Assembly: GCA_034190875.2 (NCBI GenBank)
Contig: CM067343.1
Coordinates: 28,002,936-28,066,935 of the forward strand
Origin: Urechis unicinctus
Lineage: Eukaryota; Annelida; Polychaeta; Xenopneusta; Urechidae
DNA: 64,000 nt
Reading direction: 5' to 3'
Shown here piece after piece: positions 47,840 through 60,675 of this stretch. The translations under genes were made by a program, and so were the position numbers. The notes beneath the pieces are model-generated. The model was not told the origin of the DNA. It saw only the letters and a list, made by a program, of their open reading frames with translations, and ran no database searches. Positions within the stretch are counted from its first letter, which is position 1, and each line of letters begins with the position of its first letter.

Positions 47840-48500
47840 CCATATCATCCCACCTGTTATGACAACTAAACTGAAAACTAAAAAACTTAACCTTCCTCAG
47901 TACCATATCATTCCACCTGTTACATGAAAACTTAACTTTCCTCTGTACCATATCATTCCACCTGTTACATGAAAACTTAACTTCCCTCTGTACCATAACA
48001 TCCCACCTGCTGCATGACAACTTAACTTTCCTCAGTACCATATCATTCCACCTGTTACATGAAAACTAAACTTCCCTCTGTACCATATCATTCCACCTGT
48101 TACATGAAAACTAAACTTCCCTCTGTACCATATCATTCCACCTGTTACATGAAAACTTAACTTCCCTCTGTACCATATCATCCCACCTGCTGCATGACAA
48201 CTTAACTTTACTCAGTTCCATATCATCCCACCAGTTACATGAAAACTAAACTTCCCTCATCCCACCTGTTACATGGCAATTAAACTTCCCTCATCCCACC
48301 TGCCACATGACAACTCGACTTCCCTCAGTACCATATCATCCCACCTGTTACATGACAACTAAACTTCCCTCAGTAAAATATCATCCAACCTGTTGCATGA
48401 AAACTAAACTTCCCTCTGTACCATATCATGCCACCTGTTACATGACAGTTTGAATTCCCTCAGTACCACATCATCCCACTTGTTACATGACAACTAAACG
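47840..48500. repeat. 45-bp minisatellite
   Basis: About 14 copies of a unit containing CATATCATTCCACCTGTTAC and AACTTCCCTCTGT, some shortened. The minus frame 47652-48041 is open through it because the period is a multiple of three. Confidence 0.93.
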
Positions 48501-49769
<1,269 letters not shown>

Positions 49770-50164
49770 CATATATCAAGAAAAGTCATTTGGCTTTGGT
49801 GTAATGACGATCACAATAGTTGGTGAAACAAATATCTGAAGTCACGATGGACGCTTTTGACTGCCATGTAGGAATGTGTGTCCCCCGTCACGGCCACAGC
49901 TACCACACGGTTAACGAGAACTCTTCCAGGTTAACGCCAATGTGGTTCACAATATCAATGAAGCAATAAAATGCATCATTGTTTGATGTTGCTAATCATT
50001 GTGTCCGGTAAATTAATCACTTATTCGGTTATATCTCAATAGACCGGCATAATTTGTCGTAGGATGCAAAAAAGGCCAAGTGCACTGGGTGCTTCTTACA
50101 GTGAGTGTACATTGCAGCAGGATTCACCCATTAATATTTTTGTTCCAGTTTGAATCATCATATG

Positions 50165-52576
50165 TACGTGCACATACTCTTAACCAAATCTAGTCAAAAT
50201 GACTAGCTAACCTAGTCACCCAGCTATCGAAGTCAGTCAAACTCTGTAACGACTACTCCCACGGTCAAATCGACTAATCAGCATAGCCGTAATGACTAGC
50301 ACGGCTGGTCCGGTGGTATTTGACTAGTTACCAAGTCAATCTGAGAAATATAATCAAATTGTCATAGCTCTTTTTTATTCATACCCATACCTGGCGGAAG
50401 ATGATAACCTGCCACTTGATGAAGCTAGGGTTACATTATTTATCTATGTTTCTGCATTACTAATAATATAATCAAAACTGGTATATTTAATATTCCTTGG
50501 TATTTCTTTAGTAACTTTAACAGATGGAAACTAATATGTAAAGGAAAATTAGAGAATATTTAAGAGTGAAATATTAATAAATGAGGATAATTGTTTACAG
50601 AAATGTTGGCGGAACAGAATCCAGCACAAGTTCTGCAATACCAGAGAAAGAATTGGAATGGATCTCGAAGAGATACAGGCCCACAAGCGACCTAAAAAGA
50701 CGCCAATCTTAGATCCCTGCATCAAAGCATCAAAGAGGACTTAGGGCCTACCAAACTACATTCCCCAGCAGCCCGAAAGTGGAGACAACTCTACCATCTA
50801 CCATCGAGGGCCACAGGAAGTGGCTCCAGAAGAGTTTGCCAAGGAGAGAGGGGCTGTCGACAAACACAAGGTGGCTGAGATGATACTCCTTACTATGTCT
50901 TTGTGATGTAGACAGATCGTGATAGATGGAATGCCAGTGCTTCAGGGTGTTGAGCAGCACCCATAGTTGCTGGGAAGAGCAGGGGTGAGATATTATACAT
51001 GGGCCAGATTTTGAATACAAGCATATGTGATTTTGAATATCAGCATTGTGTTTAAAGTCTATATTTTATCAACTGATTTCCCATTGTGGAATTGCACTGA
51101 ATCATTACTTGATTAATAACTGTAAAGGCTTGGTCGAGTGGCAGATGTATGCAGAATTCACTAGACTGGGGCGTAAGGCAGAGAGTGACGACATTGACAA
51201 GCTCTTTCTGACTGGCTTCCAGCGCTAAGGGAGGGGCATTATCGAACTTCTAAGGCGGAAAGAAAATCTGCCCTTCAGACTGAAGGAGATGATATCAAAA
51301 ATGAACCTTTTGAGAGACCAAGTAGAGAGAGCAGGTAAAGAATGCCAGTTTACCATATTCAACATCTACCCGCCAAATAATCGTCGCTTATTGTGCTTCT
51401 GGCTCCTGGTAGCTACAATAGTGTCTCTTGCTACTATTTATATAGTTATTTTTACATTGGTCAGATCATATACTCAACTTGATGTTGCTCTACTCCATGG
51501 CTTCCAATTTCTACCCCATTGTGTCTGTGTCATTGCTATGTCCCAGCGACCCAGGCAGCTGTAGTCGACACCGGTCTCCCTCTACTTTTAAAAGAAAAAT
51601 CCTTTATCTTTGAAGGCACACTGGAGGTAATTGTCAGTTGATATTTCATCATGAATTTTATCGCTTGCGAATGTGAATGACCAAATATTATTCTATTCCG
51701 TAATTATTATCAAACTAAATTATGACTGCAGGGAAACAAGGATGCTTATTGTCACTATGGTTTTTTTTAATAATAACATTCTTTTGTTTAGGCCTCTCAT
51801 GTTGAATTTGTGGACCGTGTACTATTTCTTATGAGTGCTGAGGTTCAACAATAAGTCTACTATGTGTTTTAGAATGTCGCAACGCAGCGTGACACTAGCG
51901 TTAATAGCCTGCCTCCTCTGCTGCTGTAGGAGGGGGGATTAATGGATGCTGAAATCCATGTGTACATCAAGGGAACGTCTGTTGGAGAAGCGGTGGACGT
52001 AACAGAGGCCATGGCCATGCTGATGGCTGCGATTTAGGTGCTATGTTCTTGCCATTGATGATGAGGTTAAGGACCCTGATACGGCTAGCATTAACAAGGT
52101 ATGCATTAATGTGATTATATGGAATAAAATCTTCTTGTTTTGCAAACTATGTTGTCTGACTTATTTTTACAGCGTGACTTAATTTGTCAAATATATTTGT
52201 ATTCATTTATAGTGTATGAAGCATTCTCAGCTCGACCTTCTAACATAGTTTAACCGACCTTCAATCATAGTCAAACTGACCTTCAATCATAGTCAAACTG
52301 ACCTTAAATCACAGTCAAACTGGCCAAATCTAGTCGGTCTGACTAAGTACAATAGTCATTACTACTTACGCTGTAGTCAATCTGACTAATGAGATAGTCA
52401 TAGTGACCAATAGTATTGACTACTTTTACTTGACCAGGTAGATAAGTCATTTTGACTAATTAATATGTGACTAACTGCTTTAGTCAAATTGACTAACACA
52501 TTAAGTCGTTAGGTGGACAGTCAATATGACTAGTTAAGTTAGTCGAGTTGAATAGATTACATAAAAAGTGCACGTA
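50165..52576. mobile_element. 2.4-kb TIR DNA transposon with TGACT palindromes
   Basis: The left end starts TACGTGCAC (50165) and the right end is its inverse GTGCACGTA (to 52576). Similarity continues inward as TCTAGTCAA/TCTATTCAA, GACTA and CTAGTCA blocks. Both subterminal regions (about 50,186-50,340 and 52,240-52,560) are packed with AGTCA and TGACT, often as palindromes such as AGTCAAAATGACT. Dense inverted subterminal motifs at both ends of a unit are typical of transposase-binding ends of DNA transposons. No clean target-site duplication is visible, and the superfamily cannot be named. The interior has decayed coding remains and no complete transposase. Confidence 0.65.
50832..52037 (+). 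pseudogene. Decayed coding remains inside the TIR element
   Basis: Several short plus-strand stretches look protein-like but are broken by stops and frame changes: EFAKERGAVDKHKVAEMILL (from 50832, TGA at 50904), LVEWQMYAEFTRLGRKAESD then DIDKLFLTGFQR (to about 51228), LLRRKENLPFRLKEMISKM near 51,260-51,305, and MDAEIHVYIKGTSVGEAVDV then TEAMAMLMAAI (51942, TAG 52035-52037). The order recalls SAM-domain-like uncharacterised proteins common in fish and invertebrate genomes. That comparison is from memory and weak. None is a recognised transposase. Confidence 0.35.
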
Positions 52577-52650
52577 ACTAACATCATCGTTCACTTGCAC
52601 CGTACACCCAATAAGCAAAAATGGCCATCACTAGCCAGATACGAAGCCTG

Positions 52651-52654
<4 letters not shown>

Positions 52655-52682
<28 letters not shown>
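52655..52682. repeat. Poly-G run of about 28
   Basis: It marks the left edge of duplication copy A. The length is uncertain and it may be an assembly-sensitive spot. Confidence 0.9.
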
Positions 52683-52684
52683 TG

Positions 52685-54200
52685 TTTCGTTTTCATCTCG
52701 TAGATGAATCCGCGATAACAGCTTTGATAATTTACCGAGTTGTGTTAGTCTTTAGCACGGCTAAGTACGTACCAAAGGGATATGTATTATAAACAGCGGG
52801 ATTGACAACCCATGCTGTTGACTGCGTTACTTCACGAACCAGCACATCGCACCCGACTGTTTGAGTGTGATTAACTACCTTGCATGAGGTACGCCATTAT
52901 TCCTGGATGTATCGTCTTGTATCCCTCTATGGGGTCCGCATCCAGTTGAATGACACCACGTATAATCAAATGGATGCGTCTTCGTTGATTAATCAACATT
53001 TTAACTCAGTTCTGATGAAGATAAACGAGGCAGATCCTCGAATGAAGTAGATGTGTATTATACGCCATGTTACCTCATCTATTACATGTAGACGGACACA
53101 CGGACGCCTGTAATATATTTCAATATCAATATAGCCGGTCAGCAATATGGCATGTCCTGAACCCATCAATGCTGCCTAGCATGGATCGCGTCCTTCCAAA
53201 TTGGCTGTCGGTTGTCTTACGTCCCTGGTAATGTATATAATGGCGACCATTTGTCTCCGTACATTTATGTTCATGTGTATTAAGTATGGTTTAAGACGAA
53301 AGACTCCCAGCTGTATAAGCCAACAGAATACTGTGTTGTTAATGCTTTATTCCATATGTTTGGGACAACGCAGCATTTGTGCACCCATTAAGTGCCGGGA
53401 CTCGCCTATCAATAGCAAGTGCGTTTTTTTGTCCTCTTGAAACGTACCCGTCAAGTGACTGTGTGGTCTGCTTAATGATGCCATTTTTTCTGATAAAGCG
53501 CAATATCGATTCTGCTCTCAATAATGTCACGGTTTGTTCTGAGTGAAGTGACGTTTGGTAGTGGTGTCCTCACCTTTGGCGGGTCAAGTAGCTGTGAGCC
53601 GCATCCCATGAATTGATAGATAAGGGGCCCTACAGGATAGTTGTTCACTGGGTACACGCCAACGATCATCAAACCGAGTAGTAGACAGCAAACAATATGC
53701 GCTACATCAGTTTTGAATGTAAAATGTTTTCGAATGGGCCGTACTTCAGGGCCATCTTTCATTCTGATTGACGCTGATATCGCATGTGGCAGTGAAAGCA
53801 AGAAGTTATCGCCAAGGCTTTAGTAACTCGAGGACGTCGATATTAAAACCTGATTGATTTTACAGCGGTATATTGTGTCGGTGGTCGCACAGCACACAAT
53901 GATACTAGTTCTTACATACATTCGTATTGTTATCACCCATTTTACTGCAAAGATGGACTGTGCCTTGTAAGAACGATGTAAATTAAAAGCAATTGTGCAT
54001 AATGGTGAGTTGTGATCGATTTCATGTGCTTAATGTGGGATTGTGAAGACGTATCGCTCAAGTGTATATCTTTTTAACGATATCAACAAACTTCGAGTGT
54101 ACGGTGAGATATTAAAAACAGCCCATGATTGATTTTTACAGCGTACCAGGCGATGCGCTGTGCATATGTTGTAAAAGCAAAGTGGTATGCTGTAAACATG
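52685..54200. repeat. Segmental duplication, copy A (segment Y)
   Basis: Matches 56,192-57,120 (copy B) and 61,345-62,285 (copy C) over long stretches, for example GTACGCCATTATTCCTGGAT and GGTCCGCATCCAGTTGAATG. It is more diverged than B and C are from each other and carries a 345-bp extra block. It leads into a 43-bp array. Confidence 0.9.
53496..53842. mobile_element. 345-bp block present only in copy A
   Basis: Copies B and C join GATAAAG directly to AAATTAAAACCT. Copy A has about 345 bp in between, starting CGCAATATCGA and ending CGTCGATATT, so AATATCGA/TCGATATT forms an 8-bp inverted repeat at its ends. It could be an insertion in A or ancestral sequence lost from the B/C ancestor. The open frame across it has no known similarity. 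Confidence 0.5.
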
Positions 54201-55470
54201 CTGTGACACAAGGTGACAATAATAGTTATGAATGACGCTACAACAGCCTAGGTGGATAAAGATGTTTGTGAATGATGCTCATTGACAGCCCATTGATGTG
54301 CTAAATGGGGCAAACTAACAGCCGAGCAATGTGCTGTTATAATGAAGTAACGCCCATGATGATAATGATGCGTTTTGATGGTGCATAAATGTTCGTGATG
54401 TGTTAACGACGGTACTAACTAAACGCTCATGTGTATATCAGCGAGGATTTTGTTACGATATCATGCAAACTTACAGTCCTGTATGTGTATAATGGTGAGT
54501 TGTGACCCAAGTGATGTTTGGTGCTCAAAACAGCCCATTAGCATAATGGGTAAGTTGGTGCTCACGAACATCCCAGGCGGATAATGCTGTGCAATAATGT
54601 AAACTAATAGCAAAGTTATTAAATGTATGCTGTAAACGATGCTGTGAACTCATGGTCAAGGTGGACAATAATGTGTTATGAATGACGCTAACTAACAGCC
54701 TAGGTGGATAAAGATGTGTTGTGAATGATGCTCATTGACAGCCCAGTAGTGATGTGCTATGAATGGGGCTAACTAACAGCCGAGCAATAATATGTTATTA
54801 ATGGTGCTAACTAACAGCCCAGGATGATAATGATGCGTTTTGAATGGTGCTTACTAAATGCCCAGGCTGTTCGTGATGTGTTATGAATGGTGTACTAACT
54901 TACAGCCCTGTAATTAATGGTGCTAACTAACTGCCCAGGATGATAATGATGTGTTATGAATGATGCTAACTTACAGTCCTGTAGTTATGTGCTATGAATG
55001 GTGCTAACTAACACCCAAGGTTGATAATGATGGTGCTCACTAACATCCCAGGAGGATAATGATGTGTAATGATGGTGCTCACTAACATCCCAGGAGGATA
55101 ATGATGTGTAATGAATGGTGCTCACTAACATCCCAGGTTGATAATGATGAGTGTAATGAGGATGGTGCTCACTAACATCCCAGGAGGATAATGATGTGTA
55201 ATGAATGGTGCTCACTAACATCCCAGGAGGATAATGATGTGTAATGAATGGTGCTCACTAACATCCCAGGAGGATAATGATGTGTAATGAATGGTGCTCA
55301 CTAACATCCCAGGGAGAATAATGATGAGTAATGAATGGTGCTCACTAACATCCCAGGTTGATAATAATGTGTAATGAATGGTGCTCACTAACATCCCGGG
55401 AGAATAATGACTAACAGCCCAGTAATAATGTAATATGAATGGTGTTAACTAACAACCAAGGAAGATAATG
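54200..55470. repeat. 43-bp minisatellite, array 2
   Basis: About 25-30 copies of a unit containing CACTAACATCCCAGGAGGAT and AATGATGTGTAATGAATGG. The first third is strongly diverged, and the middle (about 55,015-55,400) is nearly uniform, so expansion there is recent. Confidence 0.93.
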
Positions 55471-55510
55471 ATGTGCTATGATTGCTGAAGCTGGATACAA
55501 TATTATGCGA

Positions 55511-58500
55511 TTATCTGCACCATAAACTTGTACATCGCGGCAATGCTGGCAGTTGTAGATCAGAGGTGTTGATTATCTGCGTACATTCTGATAACGCGTG
55601 ATAACGTTACAACAAATGACATTGCGGCGATCATGTTTAAACATGCTGAGAAAATACGCATTATATCATGAATACTTGTAAAAATGTTTTGCGGCGAAAT
55701 AAAAGTTACTGGGATATATCGTTCTAGCAGCATGGAAACTCAGTAAGGCCACATTTGTCAATTCTTTGTAGTTGCCTTTTGAAGGTCCGTCCTTGATGAT
55801 GTGTATTTTGTTGGCCTTTGTTTGTACATCCCCGATAATGCGTATCAGGTTGGACATTGGTTGTCGCAAATCCTTTATCAATATCTGTGGTCGAGTTCCA
55901 TTGCAGAGCCATCAGAAAAAAACCAGGTGATAAATGATCTCGCCTATCTATAAGAAATATCATTCTATCGTGACGTGGCTATGCGCTCTGTTTGGGAGCA
56001 TTATAATTACTGATAAGGGGTAATATTTATTTTGCAATCACATTGGTAGCAGTTTTACGAGAGAAGTGGCTTGTGGTTTAGGTCTCCTTCCCTCGACGAC
56101 TATTTGTTAACACAGTTTACCGTGGAACAGATCCATATGGAACGTGAGATTTGAGGCAACACTTGAGATACGAAGCGTCGTTAAAAGATGATGTTCGTTT
56201 TCATCACCTAGATGTATCTGCTATAACAGCTTTGATAATTTCCCAAGATGTGTTAGTCTTTAGCACGGCTAAGTACATTCCAAAGGGATGTGTGTTATAA
56301 GCAGCAGGATAATCAACCCATGCTGTTGACTGCGTTACTTCACACAGCAGCACGTCGAACCCGACTGTTTAAGTGTGATTAACTACCTTGCATGAGGTAC
56401 GCCATTATTCCTGGATGTATCGTCTTGTATCCCTCTATGGGGTCCGCATCCAGTTGAATGACACCACGTATAATCAAATGATTAATCAACATTTTAACTC
56501 AGTTCTGATGAAGATAAACGAGGCAGATTCTCGAATGAAGTAGATGTGTATTACACGCCATGTTACCTCATCTATTACATGTAGACGGACACACGGACGC
56601 CTGTAATATATTTCAATATCAATACAGCCGGTCAGCAATATGGCATGTCCTGAACCCATCAATACTGCCTAGCATGGATCGCGTCCTTCCAAATTGGCTG
56701 TTGGTTTGTCTTACGTCCCTAGTAATGTATATAATGTGACTATTTGTCTCCATACATTTTTGATCGTGTGCATTAAGTATGGTTGACACGAAACACTCCC
56801 AGCTGTATCAGCCAACAGAATGCTGTGCTTGTTAATGCTTTCTTCCATATGTTTGGGACAACGCAGCATTTGTACACCCATTAAGTGCCGGGACTCGCCT
56901 ATCAATAGCAAGTGCGTTTTGACCTCTTGAAACGTACCCGTCAAGTGACTGTGTGGTCTGATTAAGGATGCCATTTTTTCTGATAAAGAAATTAAAACCT
57001 TATTGATTTTACAGCGGTATATTGTGTCGGTGATCGCACAGCACACAATGATACTAGTTCTTACATACACTTTAACTTTCACGGCAAAGATGGATTATGC
57101 TGTGTAAGAACGAGGTTAGCTAACATTAATTGAGCATAATGGTGAGTTGTGAACGGTGTTAACCAACATCTCATGTGCATAATGTGGGTTGTTGAACGAC
57201 GTTAACTAAACGCTCATGTGAATATCAGCGAGTTTTTAACGATATCAACAAACTTTTCATGTGTATAATGGTGAGATGAGAGTGATGTTTACAAACAGCC
57301 CATTGACATAATGGGAAGTTGTCAACGACCAGGCGATGCGCTGTGCATAATGTAAACTAAAAGCAAAGTTATTAAATGTATGCTGTAAACGATGCTGTGA
57401 ACTAATGGTCAAAGTGGACAATAATGTGTTATGAATGACGCTAACTAACAGCCTAGGTGGATAAAGATGTGTTATGAATGATGCTCATTGACAGCCCAGT
57501 AGTGATGTGCTATGAATGGGGCCAACTAACAGCCGAGCAATGATGTGTAATGAATGGTGCTAACTAACAGCCCGGGATGATAATGATGTGTAATTAATGG
57601 TGCTCACTAACATCCCAGGAGGATAATGATGTGTAATGAATGGTGCTAACTAACAGCCCGGGAGAATAATGACTAACAGCCCCGTAATAATGTAATATGA
57701 ATGGTGTTAACTAACAACCAAGGAAGATAATGATGTGCTATGATTGCTGAAGCTGAATACAACACTATGCGAGGAAGACATAGTATTAGCAACAGTGTTG
57801 CTCTTATATCAGATTGCATTTCTTCGTACCAAGTTCATAAACCTCACATCGTAATACCGTTTCCACACTCCATATGAACGAGCCATGTAACGACTTAAAA
57901 ATGCAAAGCAAACCGTTTATGAATTCAGTCCAAAGTTTAAATTATCGTCCTCAATGACAGAGTGCAGTGCGTCTATGGAATTCTATTGGCGTATTATGTT
58001 GCAAATTGTATCTGACTTCCCCATCCGCCAATCAGCCAACAATTTGTCGGTACAGCTCACACAACGGATCCCGAACTAAACCATTCAGTTTGTCTCGAGA
58101 TAGACGGATACATTGGACTCCATAATATTGAACTATTCAAATTCATTCGGTGGCATTCTTCAAAGCAAGATGGCGCCGAGAGGCTTTGTAGTTTATTCAA
58201 TTTCAATGTTTATCTGCTTTTATATTATATCCCAGGTTTCTGTTATCATCTGCTGTTGCCCAATAATGTAGACATACGTCTGTGGCTGATCATACATTTC
58301 CTTTGTTGAACGCACACTGCCTCATCGGCATGGTATGATGTCATTACAAATCTTACATTAGATTGCTAGAACCTTGCAAGGCACTTATTTGTGTCATCGC
58401 TTGAAGGTCTATGACTACACACAGCAGCTAACAGATGCAATATTCTTTTTTAGAATGACCGTGCAAACAAATGGTAGGTTTGAATAAGAAAAGGCCAAGT

Positions 58501-58825
58501 AATTGGTGACTTGTATCCCAATCTATATATTTTGCAGTGACAAACAGATATATCAAAAGTCAACGTCTAGATACCACGTTTTAGAGAGCAGTCTTGTTAC
58601 AAGTTTGTTGTGTTTTAGTGCATAATTGTACTGCGCGTTCACGTCCTGCCTACATTCATAAGTGTTACAGTGGCAATATTGAAGAACTCACATGTCTACC
58701 GTGACACTGGAGAATGAATGCACCTGCAATATTATACATCCAACTCAGATTTACCTTCAACCTCGTCCACGCTCCTCGACACATGTTAACCATTGCTGAT
58801 GTATTGCTGGTATTCTAAGATATAT
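55511..58825. repeat. Segmental duplication, copy B
   Basis: Near-identical to 60,676-64,000 with an offset of about 5.17 kb. It consists of X (55.5-56.2 kb), Y (56.2-57.1), a short 43-bp array (57.1-57.75) and Z (57.75-58.8). The small open frames at 55,666-55,963 and 56,711-57,082 (minus) recur in the other copy but with changed ends and no known similarity. No gene is recognised. Confidence 0.93.
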
Positions 58826-60675
58826 AAAACACACCAGCGTACAGAGAGCTCTGTGGCAATATCATTTGGGATGACAAAAAGTCGATTCAAGGCACGTGTT
58901 GTGCAAAGATCAAATTAGCTATGTTGAAATTTGAATATGTCTTCTGTAGAGGTCCGTGTGGTCCATCTTGATCATATAGAAAACAAGGCACTTTGTATTC
59001 TGTTTTTCGGTTATGTCATGCTCGCTCCAACTGCAGAGGTAGAATGAACTGTCTTTGTTCAGGTGAAAGACAGGCTCTTGCGTTTCACAGTAAGAGGTCA
59101 ACATTTGAATCTAGGGGCCGCCGGCCAAAATAAGGGGCACTTCATTAAATTGCCGAAAGATATAAGAAATATAAGAAAAATCACCATACTATTGCTAGCA
59201 TTTCCATTCTTATCCATAAGCAGTTGTTACGAAAAGGATGATCAATTATACAATTATATATACACTGATCTGTATTTGCTTGACAGAAATATTGACCCGT
59301 TTTGTGTAGGCCACTTAAGCTATTTTGGTTTTATTCGTGTGTGTTGTTCGTCTGCAGATAATGCTGACTCGTCCAATATCCCTCCTGGGTGAAATGTAAC
59401 GCCACAACGACTGAAAGGTCAGACACTCAACCTATCTGTTGCAATAATTACTTACGGTTTAAACACATTTTTGCTGACAATCTATGATAAGCCTTTATCT
59501 TACCAGGGTGGTAACAGCCGGGTGTTATCTATACGGCAGACTCGTGGATTCCTGAAACAACCAATCACTTAGATCGGTCAATTTCATCTGTAATTGAATG
59601 TTATATTTATCTTCCTGGTATCCATTTTGCCACAAACTCCACTCTGGGAAGGACCCCCAAAGTCAATTTGTTTAACATTAAGGGGAAACATCATCATATT
59701 TGAGGAGGGATTCCCTCTGGCAATAAGACATTATGGTATATGTATGACTAATGGGGATATATGCATATATGTTGAGAGGAAACGCACTGCAGCAAGCGAA
59801 TCACACACGTGGATAATTCATTGAAATTTGAGCCGACCTATTCGTCTTGTGAGGACAATCGTGTGCGTGTCATCACATGTCGTTGGTCAAGGCGACGTGG
59901 ATCAGGGAACACCACCACTCGAACACCACTTCCTATTGGATCGAATTTAACCTATTATTCACAATCTGTCAAAATTAACAATCTTTCGTCGCAAAGTTAT
60001 CTCACATAAGTTATAAATATCAATAGCTTGGCAATGCCCCAATGCGTTAAGAAAATATGGAATGACTCGTTCTCTTGTATTTCTTGAGGAGGATGAAGTG
60101 ATTTATGCAAGGTGAAGGCCGTGAATTACCTCCGACACGAATCTTGGACCTTCATTACATCGTCTGTGTTCTGTGATATGACCGTCTGTCATCAAGAGTC
60201 TCCTTTACCCCTAGGGAGCTGCTGCGCGTTGATCCGGGGTGTTGGTCCAGTGCGTTACCATCTAATGCTCTCATAACCCTGATTAATGCCGCAGGTCGCT
60301 GGGTGGAATGCTTCCATTATAAATAACTAGAAGTAATTATAAAACAGTAGAAGAACGTTCCTTACCAAGCGTCACTGCAGGCAACACATGAGCCACATAA
60401 ACCTCTCCAGGCCACCACAAGCGACGGGACATCAGCTTTTGTATTTCCAGGTTTTCATATTATATGGTTTATTTCACCAAAATCCGATTACGAAGTGATA
60501 CTTTAAATGTATTTCGACTGCTGGTACACCCGTGTTACGAAGCTCCTGTCTCTGCAGTATATTGGACAATTTTCTTGTTCATATCATCACGATTTTGTGT
60601 TTAAAAGTCATCATATTGCGATTTTCTAGCCCCCCGATACCGTTTTCGTGACGTCATTGATTGGCGCAACCGACG
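58826..60675. repeat. Spacer segment W between copies B and C
   Basis: 1.85 kb with no recognised gene. Its second half (60,020-60,560) is homologous to 45,950-46,560. With copy B it makes up the roughly 5.17-kb tandem unit; the next W would lie beyond the window. Confidence 0.7.

Noticed and set aside
56711-57082. Minus frame present in copies B and C (and in part in A)
   Set aside because: Shared because the DNA is duplicated; the frame is truncated in C and interrupted in A, with no known similarity.
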